A stretch of 64,000 nucleotides of DNA from NCBI GenBank assembly GCA_033782935.1, contig JAWQEG010000470.1, forward strand, positions 2,636,001-2,700,000, given 5' to 3'. Both the position numbers and the translations under genes were made by a program. Shown here one piece after another: positions 51,401 through 61,920 of this stretch. Below the pieces are notes generated by a model. That model did not search any database and was not told where the DNA came from. It worked only from the letters and a program-made list of their open reading frames with translations. Position 1 is the stretch's first letter. Each line of letters begins with the position of its first letter. This DNA comes from Petrolisthes cinctipes (taxonomy: Eukaryota; Arthropoda; Malacostraca; Decapoda; Porcellanidae).

Positions 51401-52883
51401 TTGGGTGCCCAAAGTCGATATGTGCATGCATCTTCTGTACCCGTTTACATCCCAAATTCAGGTTTAAAACACTCGAAAATTCGATATTTTTGGGTCACAG
51501 AAGCGACCTGTACATGCCTACTCCTTGCTAGAATGTTTTCAAGATACAGACCCAAAACATAATCAAAATCGATATTTTAGGTGCAAAAAGTCGATGTGTG
51601 CATGCATCTTCAGTACCCGTTTATATCTCAAATTCAGGCTCAAAACACCCGAAAATTCAATATTTTTGGGTCCCAGAAGCGATGTGTACATATCTACTCA
51701 GTGCTAGAATTTTTTCAAAATATAGGCTTGAAACATGCTAAAAATCGATATTTAATGTGTCCAAAGTCGATATGTGCATGCATCTTCTGTACCCGTTTAT
51801 ATCTCAAATTCAGGCTCAAAACACCCGAAAATTCGATATTCTTGGGTCCCAGAAGCGATCTGTACATGCCTACTCCGTGTTAGAGTATTTTCAAAATACA
51901 GGCCCAAAACATGCTGAAAATCTATATTTTAGGTGCACAAAGTCAATATGTGTATGCTTCTTCTGTATCTGTTTATATCCCAAATTCAGGCTCAAAACAC
52001 CCTAAAATTCAACATTTTTGGGTCCCAGAAGTGATCTGTACATGCCTACTCAGTGCTAGAATATTTTCAAGATATGGGCCCAAAACAGGGTAAAAATCGA
52101 TATTTTAAGTGCCTAAAGTCGATATGTGCATGCATCTTCTGTACCCGTTTATATCTCAAATTCAGGCTCAATACACCCTAAAATTCGATATTTTTGGGTC
52201 CTAGAAGCGATCTGTACATGCCTACTCCGTGTTAGAGTATTTTCAAAATACAGGCCCAAAACATGCTGATAATCGATATTTTAGGTGCCCAAAGTCAATA
52301 TGTGTATGCATCTTCTGTATCCGTTTATATCCCAAATTTAGGCTCAAAACACCCGAAAATTCGATATTTTTGGGTCCCAGAAGCGATCTGTACATGCCTA
52401 CTTAATGCTAGAATATTTTCAAAATACAGGCCCAAAACATGCTAAAAATCGATATTTTGGGTACCCGAAGTCGATATGTGCATGTATCTTCTGTACCCGT
52501 TTATTTCCCAAATTCAGGCTCAAAACACCCTAAAATTCGATATTTTTGGGTCCCAGAAGCGATCTGTACATGCCTACTCCGTGTTAGAGTATTTTCAATA
52601 TATAGGCCCAAAACATGCTCAAAATCGATATTATAGGTGCCCAAAGTCAATATGTGTATGCATCTTCTGTACCCGTTTATTTCCCAAATTCAGGCTCAAA
52701 ACTCCCGAAAATTCGATATTTTTGTGTACCAGAAGCGATCTGTACATGCCTACTCCGTGATAGAGTATTTTTAAAATACAGGCCCAAAACATGCTCAAAA
52801 TCGATATTTTGGGTGCCCAAAGTCGATATGTGCATGCATCTTCTGTCCCCGTTTACATCCCAAATTCAGGTTTAAAACACTCG

Positions 52884-52895
52884 AAAAAAAAAAAA
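52884..52895 (+). repeat. A12 run in a B half (copy)
   Basis: Sister of 47604 at offset 5280, same length. Confidence 0.85.
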
Positions 52896-53763
52896 TTTGT
52901 GGTCACAGAAGCGATCTGTACATGCCTACTCAGTGCTAGAATGTTTTCAAAATATAGGCCCAAAACCTGCTAAAAATCGATATTTTAGGTGCCCAAAGTC
53001 GATATGTCAATGCATCTTCTGTACCCGTTTATATCTCAAATTCAGGCTCAAAACACACGAAAATTCGATATTTTTGTGTCCCAGAAGCGATCTGTACATG
53101 CCTACTCAGTGTTAGAGTATTTTTAAAATATAAACTCAAAATATGCTCCAAATCGATATTTTGGGTGACCAAAGTCAATATGTGCATGCATCTTCTGTAC
53201 CCGTTTATATCCCAAATTAAGGCTCAAAACACCCGAAAATTCGATATTTTTGGGTCCCAGAAGCGATCTGTACATGCCTACTCAGTGCTAGAATATTTTC
53301 AAAATATAGGCCCAAAACATGCTAAAAATCGATATTTTGGGTACCCGAAGTCGATATGTGCATGTATATTCTGTACCCGTTTATTTCCCAAATTCAGGCT
53401 CAAAACACCCTAAAATTCGATATTTTTGGGTTCCTGAAGCGATCTGTACATGCCTACTCCGTGTTAGAGTATTTTCAATATATAGGCCCAAAACATGCTG
53501 AAAATCGATATTATAGGTGCCCAAAGTCAATATGTGTATGCATCTTCTGTACCCGTTTATTTCCCAAATTCAGGCTCAAAACTCCCGAAAATTCGATATT
53601 TTTGTGTACCAGAAGCGATCTGTACATGCCTACTCCGTGATAGAGTATTTTTAAAATACAGGCCCAAAACATGCTCAAAATCGATATTTTGGGTGCCCAA
53701 AGTCGATATGTGCATGCATCTTCTGTCCCCGTTTACATCCCAAATTCAGGTTTAAAACACTCG

Positions 53764-53776
53764 AAAAAAAAAAAAA
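53764..53776 (+). repeat. A13 run in a B half (copy)
   Basis: Sister of 48484 at offset 5280, same length. The homopolymer length is stable between the two copies. Confidence 0.85.
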
Positions 53777-56435
53777 TTGTGGTCACAGAAGCGATCTGTA
53801 CATGCCTACTCCTTGCTAGAATGTTTTGAAGATACAGACCAAAAACATAATCAAAATCGATATTTTAGGTGTATAAAGTCGATATGTGCATTCATCTTCA
53901 GTACCCGTTTATATCTCAAATTCAGGCTCAAAACACCCGAAAATTCAATATATTTGGGTCCCAGAAGCGATGTGTACATGCTTACCCAGTGCTAGAATGT
54001 TTTCAAAATATAGGCTCAAAACATGCTAAAAATCGACATTTAATGTGTCCAAAGTCGATATGTGCATGCATCTTCTGTACCCGTTTATATCTCAAATTCA
54101 GGCTCAAAACACCCGAAAATTCGATATTTTTGGGTCCCAGAAGCGATCTGTACATGCCTACTCCGTGTAAGAGTATTTTCAAAATACAGGCCCAAAACAT
54201 GCTAAAAATCGATATTTTAGGTGCACAAAGTCAATATGTGTATGCATCTTCTGTATCTGTTTATATCCCAAATTCAGGCTCAAAACACCCTAAAATTCGA
54301 CATTTTTGGGTCCCAGAAGTGATCTGTACATGCCTACTAAGTGCAAGAATGTTTTCAAAATATACGCCCAAAACATGCTAAAAATCGATAATTTAGGTGC
54401 CCAAAGTCGATATGTGAATGCATCTTCTGTACCCGTTTATATCTCAAATTCAGGCTCAAAACACACGAAAATTCGATATTTTTGTGTCCCAGAAGCGATC
54501 TGTACATGCCTACTCCGTGTTATAGTATTTTCAAAATACAAGCTCAAAACATGCTGAAAATCGATATTTTAGTTGCCCAAAGTCAATATGTGTATGCATC
54601 TTCTGTACCCGTTTATATCCCAAATTAAGGCTCAAAACACCCGAAAATTCGATATTTTTTGGTCCCAGAAGAGAACTGTACATGCCTACTCAGTGCTAGA
54701 ATATATTGAAGATATGGGCCCAAAAGATGCTAAAAATCGATATTTTAGGTGCCAAAAGTCGATATGTACATTCATCTTCTGTACCCGTTTATATCTCAAA
54801 TTCAGGCTCAAAATACCCGAAAATTCGATATTTTTGGGTCCCAGAAGCGATCTGTACATGCCTACTCTGTCCTAGAATGTTTTCAAAATATAGGCTCAAA
54901 ACTTGCTAAAAATCGATATTTTAGGTGTACAAAGTCGATATGTGCATGCATCTTCTGTACCCGTTTATATCTCAAATTCAGGCTCAAAACACCCGAAAAT
55001 TCGATATTTTTGGGTCCCAGAAGCGATCTGTACATGCCTACTCAGTGCTAGAAATTTTTCAAAATACAGGCCCAAAACATGCTAAAAATCGATATTTTAA
55101 GTGCAAAAAGTCGATATGTGCATGCATCTTCTGTACCCGTTTACATCCCAAATTCAGGTTTAAAACACTCGAAAATTCGATATTTTTGGGTCACAGAAGC
55201 GATCTGTACATGCCTACTCCTTGCTAGAATGTTTTAAAGATACAGACCCAAAACATAATCAAAATCGATATTTTAGGTGCAAAAAGTCGATATGTGCATG
55301 CATCTTCAGTACCCGTTTATATCTCAAATTCAGGCTCAAAACACCCTAAAATTCAATATTTTTGGGTCCCTAAAGCGATGTGTACATGCCTACTCAGTGC
55401 TAGAATGTTTTCAAGATACAGACCCAAAACATGCTAAAAATCGATATTTAATGTGTCAAAAGTCAATATGTGCATACATCTTCTGTACCCGTTTATATCT
55501 CAAATTCAGGCTCAAAACACCCGAAAATTCGATATTTTTGGGTCCCTGAAGCGATCTGTACATGCCTACTCCGTGTTAGAGTATTTTCACAATACAGGAC
55601 CAAAACATGCTGAAAATCGATATTTTGGGTGCCCAAAGACGATATGTGCATGCATCTTCTGTACCCGTTTATATCTCAAATTCATGCTCAAAACTCCCGA
55701 AAATTCTATATTTTTGGGTCCCAGAAGCGATCTGTACATGCCTACTCCGTGTTAGAGTATTTTCAATATACAGGCCCAAAACATGCTGAAAATCTATATT
55801 ATAGGTGCCCAAAGTCAATATGTTTATGCATCTTCTGTACCCGTTTATTTCCTAAATTCAGGCTCAAAACACCCGAAAATTCGATATTTTTGTGTACCAG
55901 AAGCGATCTGTACATGCCTACTCCGTGATAGAGTATTTTCAAAACACAGGCCCAAAACATGCTCAAAATCGATATTTTGGGTGCCCAAAGTCGATATGTG
56001 CATGCATCTTCTGTACCCGTTTACATCCCAAATTCAGGTTTAAAACACTTGAAAATTCGATATTTTTGGGTCACAGAAGCGACCTGTACATGCCTACTCC
56101 TTGCTAGAATGTTTTCAAGATACAGACCCAAAACATAATCAAAATCGATATTTTAGGAGCAAAAAGTCGATATGTGCATGCATCTTCAGTACCCGTTTAT
56201 ATCTCAAATTCAGGCTCAAAACACCCGAAAATTCAATATTTTTGGTTCCCAGAAGCGATGTGTACATGTCTACTCAGTGCTAGAATTTTTTCAAAATATA
56301 GGCTCGAAACATGCTAAAAATCGATATTTAATGTGTCCAAAGTCGATATGTGCATGCATCTTCTGTACCCGTTTATATCTCAAATTCAGGCTCAAAACAC
56401 CCGAAAATTCGATATTTTTGGGTCCCAGAAGCGAT

Positions 56436-58196
56436 CTGTACATGCCTACTCCGTGTTAGAGTATTTTCAAAATACAGGCCCAAAACATGCTGAAAATCTA
56501 TATTTTAGGTGCACAAAGTCAATATGTGTATGCATCTTCTGTATCTGTTTATATCCCAAATTCAGGCTCAAAACACTATAAAATTCAACATTTTTGGGTC
56601 CCAGAAGTGATCTGTACATGCCTACTCAGTGCTAGAATGTTTTCAAAATATAGGCCCAAAACCTCCTAAAAATCGATATTTTAGGTGCCCAAAGTCGATA
56701 TGTCAATGCATCTTCTGTACCCGTTTATATCTCAAATTCAGGCTCAAAACACACGAAAATTCGATATTTTTGTGTCCCAGAAGCGATCTGTACATGCCTA
56801 CTCCGTGTTAGAGTATTTTTAAAATACAAACTCAAAATATGCTCCAAATCGATATTTTGGGTGCCCAAAGTCAATATGTGCATGCATCTTCTTTACCCGT
56901 TTATATCCCAAATTCAGGTTCAAAACACTCTAAAATTCGATATTTTTGGGTTCCAGATGCGATCTGTACATGCCATACTTAGTGCTAGAATATTTTCAAA
57001 ATGTAGGCCCAAAACATGCTAAAAATCGATATTTTGGGTGCCCAAAGTCGATATGTGCATGCATCTTCTGTACCCGTTTATATCTCAAAATCAGGCTCAA
57101 AACTCCCGAAAATACGATATTTTTGGGTCCAAGAAGCGATCTGTACATGCCTACTCCGTGTAAGAGTATTTTCAATATACAGGCCCAAAACATGCTGAAA
57201 ATCGATATTTTAGTTGCCCAAAGTCAATATGTGTATGCATCTTCTGTACCCGTTTATATCCCAAATTAAGGCTCAAAACACCCGAAAATTCGATATTTTT
57301 TGGTCCCAGAAGCGATCTGTACATGCCTACTCAGTGCTAGAATATTTTCAAGATATGGGCCCAAAACAGGGTAAAAATTGATATTTTAAGTGCCTAAAGT
57401 CGATATGTGCATGCATCTTCTGTACCCGTTTATATCTCAAATTCAGGCTCAATACACCCTAAAATTCGATATTTTAGTGTCCTAGAAGCGATCTGTACAT
57501 GCCTACTCCGTGTTTGAGTATTTTCAAAATACAAGCCCAAAACATGCTGAAAATCGATATTTTAGGTGCCCAAAGTCAAAATGTGTATGCATCTTCTGTA
57601 CCCGTTTATTTCCCAAATTCAGGCTCAAAACACCCTAAAATTCGATATTTTTGGGTCCCAGAAGCGATCTGTACATACCTACTCCGTGTTAGAGTATTTT
57701 CAATATACAGGCCCAAAACATACTTAAAATCGAAATTTTAGGTGCCCAAAGTTAATATGTGTATGCATCTTCTGTACCCGTTTATTTCCCAAATTCAGGC
57801 TCAAAATACCCGAAAATTCGATATTTTTGGGTCCCACAAGCGATCTGTACATGCCTACTCCGTGCTAGAATTTTTTCAAGATACAGACCCAAAACATAAT
57901 CAAAATCGATATTTTAGGTGCAAAAAGTCGATATGTGCATGGATCTTCAGTACCCGTTTATATCTCAAATTCAGGCTCAAAATACCCGAAAAATCAACAT
58001 TTTTGGGTCCCAGAAGCGATCTGTACATGCCTACTCAGTGCTAGAATGTTTTCAAAATATAGGCTCAAAAAATGCTAAAAATCGATATTTAATGTGTCCA
58101 AAGTCGATATGTGCATGCATATTCTGTACCCGTTTATATCTCAAATTCAAGCTCAAAACACCCGAAAATTCGAAAATTTTGGGTTCCAGAAGCGAT
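56436..58196 (+). repeat. ~1.76-kb duplication, unit 1
   Basis: 56436-57295 matches 58197-59056 at offset 1761, including the tgccatactt insertion and tacaaactcaaaatatgct. After a break, about 57580-58205 matches 59517-60142 at offset 1937 (11 monomers plus 1), so unit 2 gained one monomer. Differences are more frequent than in the 5280-bp pair, for example aaaacctcct against aaaacctgct and gaaaatacg against gaaaattcg. Confidence 0.8.
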
Positions 58197-60142
58197 CTGT
58201 ACATGCCTACTCCGTGTTAGAGTATTTTCAATATACAGGCCCAAAACATGCTGAAAATCTATATTTTAGGTGCACAAAGTCAATATGTGTATGCATCTTC
58301 TGTATCTGTTTATATCCCAAATTCAGGCTCAAAACACCCTAAAATTCAACATTTTTGGGTCCCAGAAGTGATCTGTACATGCCTACTCAGTGCTAGAATG
58401 TTTTCAAAATATAGGCCCAAAACCTGCTAAAAATCGATATTTTAGGTGCCCAAAGTCGATATGTCAATGCATCTTCTGTACCCGTTTATATCTCAAATTC
58501 AGGCTCAAAACACACGAAAATTCGATATTTTTGTGTCCCAGAAGCGATCTGTACATGCCTACTCCGTGTTAGAGTATTTTTAAAATACAAACTCAAAATA
58601 TGCTCCAAATCGATATTTTGGGTGCCCAAAGTCAATATGTGCATGTATCTTCTTTACCCGTTTATATCCCAAATTCAGGTTCAAAACACTCTAAAATTCG
58701 ATATTTTTGGGTTCCAGATGCGATCTGTACATGCCATACTTAGTGCTAGAATATTTTCAAAATGTAGGCCCAAAACATGCTAAAAATCGATATTTTGGGT
58801 GCCCAAAGTCGATATGTGCATGCATCTTCTGTACCCGTTTATATCTCAAAATCAGGCTCAAAACTCCCGAAAATTCGATATTTTTGGGTCACAGAAGCGA
58901 TCTGTACATGCCTACTCCGTGTAAGAGTATTTTCAATATACAGGCCCAAAACATGCTGAAAATCGATATTTTAGTTGCCCAAAGTCAATATGTGTATGCA
59001 TCTTCTGTACCCGTTTATATCCCAAATTAAGGCTCAAAACACCCGAAAATTCGATATTTTTGGGTCTCAGAAGCGATCTGTACATGCCTACTCCGTATTA
59101 GAGTATTTTCAAAATACAAGCCCAAAACATGCTGAAAATCGATATTTTAGGTGCCCAAAGTCAATATGTGTATGCATCTTCTGTATCCGTTTATATCCCA
59201 AATTTAGGCTCAAAACACCCGAAAATTCGATATTTTTGGGTCCCAGAAGCGATCTGTACATGCCTACTTAATGCTAGAATATTTTCAAAATATAGGCCCA
59301 AAACATGCTAAAAATCGATATTTTGGGTACCCAAAGTCGATATGTGCATGAATCTTCTGTACCCGTTTATATCTCAAATTCAGGCTCAAAACACCCGAAA
59401 ATTCGATATTTTTGGGTCCCAGAAGCGATCTGTACATGCCTACTCTGTGTTAGAATATGTTTAAAATACAGGCCCAAAACATGCTGAAAATCAATATTTT
59501 AGGTGCCCAAAGTCAATATGTGTATGCATCTTCTGTACCCGTTTATTTCCCAAATTCAGGCTCAAAACACCCTAAAATTCGATATTTTTGGGTCCCAGAA
59601 GCGATCTGTACATACCTACTCCGTGTTAGAGTATTTTCAATATACAGGCCCAAAACATGCTTAAAATCGAAATTTTAGGTGCCCAAAGTTAATATGTGTA
59701 TGCATCTTCTGTACCCGTTTATTTCCCAAATTCAGGCTCAAAATACCCGAAAATTCGATATTTTTGGGTCCCAGAAGCGATCTGTACATGCCTACTCCGT
59801 GCTAGAATTTTTTCAAGATACAGACCCAAAACATAATCAAAATCGATATTTTAGGTGCAAAAAGTCGATATGTGCATGGATCTTCAGTACCCGTTTATAT
59901 CTCAAATTCAGGCTCAAAATACCCGAAAAATCAACATTGTTGGGTCCCAGAAGCGATCTGTACATGCCTACTCAGTGCTAGAATGTTTTCAAAATATAGG
60001 CTCAAAACATGCTAAAAAACGATATTTAATGTGTCCAAAGTCGATATGTGCATGCATATTCTGTACCCGTTTATATCTCAAATTCAAGCTCAAAACACCC
60101 GAAAATTCGAAAATTTTGGGTTCCAGAAGCGATCTGTACATG
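58197..60142 (+). repeat. ~1.76-kb duplication, unit 2 (11 monomers)
   Basis: This is the partner of the preceding unit. Between about 59057 and 59516 it carries cttaatgctagaat and gggtaccc monomers not found at that place in unit 1. It ends where gtggtagagtatttttaat begins, a marker of the 20-mer and the large module. Confidence 0.8.
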
Positions 60143-61920
60143 CCTACTCCGTGGTAGAGTATTTTTAATATACAGGCCCAAAACATGCTGAAAATCGATA
60201 TTTTAGTTGCCCAAAGTCAATATGTGTATGCATCTTCTGTACCCGTTTATATCCCAAATTCAGGCTCAAAACACCCGAAAATTCGATATATTTGGGTCCC
60301 AGAAGCGATCTGTACATGCTTACTCAGTGCTAGAATATTCTCAATATATGGGCCCAAATCATGCTAAAAATCGATATTTTAGGTGCCCAAAGTCGATATG
60401 TGCATGCATCTTCTGTACCCGTTTATATCTCAAATTCAGGCTCAAAACACCCGAAAATTCGATATTTTTGGGTCCCAGAAGCGATCTGTACATGCCTACT
60501 CCGTGTTAGTGTATTTTCAAAATACAGGCCCTAAACATGCTGAAAATCAATATTTTAGATGTCCAAAGTCGATATGTGCATGCATCTTCTGTACCCGTTT
60601 ATATCTCAATTTCTGGTTCAGAACACCCGAAAATTCGATATTTTTGGGTCCCAGAAGCGATCTGTACAAGCCTACTCCGTGTTAGAGTATTTTCAATATA
60701 CAGGCACAAAACATGCTGAAAATCGATATTTTAGGTGCCCAAAGTCAATATGTGTATGCATCTTCTGTACCCGTTTATTTCCCAAATTAAGGCTCAAAGC
60801 ACCCGAAAATTCGATATTTTTGGGTCCCAGAAGCGATCTGTACATGCCTACTCAGTGCTAGAATATATTGAAGATATGGGCCCAAAACATGCTAAAAATC
60901 GACATTTTAGATGCCCAAAGTCGATATGTGCATTCATCTTCTGTACCCGTTTATATCTCAAATTCAGGCTCAAAACACCCGAAAATTCGATATTTTTGGG
61001 TCCCAGAAGCGATCTGTACATGCCTACTCCGTGTTAGATTTTTTTTTAAATACAGGCCCAAAACATGCTGAAAATCTATATTTTAGGTGCACAAAGTCAA
61101 TATGTGTATGCATCTTCTGTATCCGTTTATGTCACAAATTCAGGCTGAAAACACCCGAAAATTCAACATTTTTGGGTCCCAGAAGCGATCTGTACATGCC
61201 TACTCACTGCTAGAATGTTTTCAAAAAATAGGCTTGAAACATGCTTAAAATCGATATTTTAGGTGTCCAAAGTCGATATGTGCATGCATCTTCTGTACCC
61301 GTTTATATCTCAAATTCAGGCTCAAAACACCCGAAAATTCGATATTTTTGGGTCCCAGAAGCGATCTGTACAAGCCTACTCCGTGTTAGAGTATTTTCAA
61401 AATACAGGCTCTAAACATGCTCAAAATCGATATTTTGGGTGCCCAAAGTCGATATGTGCATGCATCTTCTGTACCCGTTTATATCCCAAATTCAGGTTTA
61501 AAACACTCGAAAATTCGATATTTTTGGGTCACAGAAGCGATCTGTACATGCCTACTCCTTGCTAGAATGTTTTCAAGATACAGACCCAAAACATAATCAA
61601 AATCGATATTTTAGGTGCAAAAAGTCGATATGTGCATGCATCTTCAGTACCCGTTTATATCTCAAATTCAGGCTCAAAATATCCGAAAATTCAACATTTT
61701 TGGGTCCCAGAAGCGATCTGTACATGCCTAACCAGTGCTAGAATGTTTTCAAAATATAGGCTCAAAACATGCTAAAAATCGATATTTAATGTGTCCAAAG
61801 TCAATATGTGCATGCATCTTCTGTACCCGTTTATATATAAAATTCAGGCTCAAAACACCCGAAAATTCGATATTTTTGGGTCCCAGAAGCGATCTGTACA
61901 TGCCTACTCAGTGCTAGAAA
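60143..61920 (+). repeat. Diverged relative of the large module interior
   Basis: From about 60151 to 61200 this follows 14396-15445 (offset 45755), with gtggtagagtatttttaat, gttagtgtattttc, ggttcagaac-type and tagaatatattgaag monomers in order. From about 61263 to 61920 it follows the 16.2-16.7 kb order. It differs from copies 1-3 at more sites than they differ from each other, for example tctcaatttctgg near 60605 and ctcaaagcacccg near 60792, so it left the homogenising pool earlier. Confidence 0.78.

Larger units (their letters stand above)
51146..56379 (+). repeat. 30-monomer (5280-bp) tandem module, unit 2
   Basis: This is the second unit of the tandem duplication. Beyond 56379 the sequence continues as an ordinary gtttatatctcaaattcaggctc monomer, like 36272 onward. 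That indicates the ancestral order, with the first unit's last monomer being the recombinant one. With about five mismatches in 5.23 kb the units are very similar and probably recent. Confidence 0.92.

Noticed and set aside
45866..56379. Assembly artefact as the explanation for the near-identical 5280-bp copies
   Set aside because: It cannot be excluded from sequence alone, but at least five consistent differences and a distinct recombinant junction argue for two real copies.
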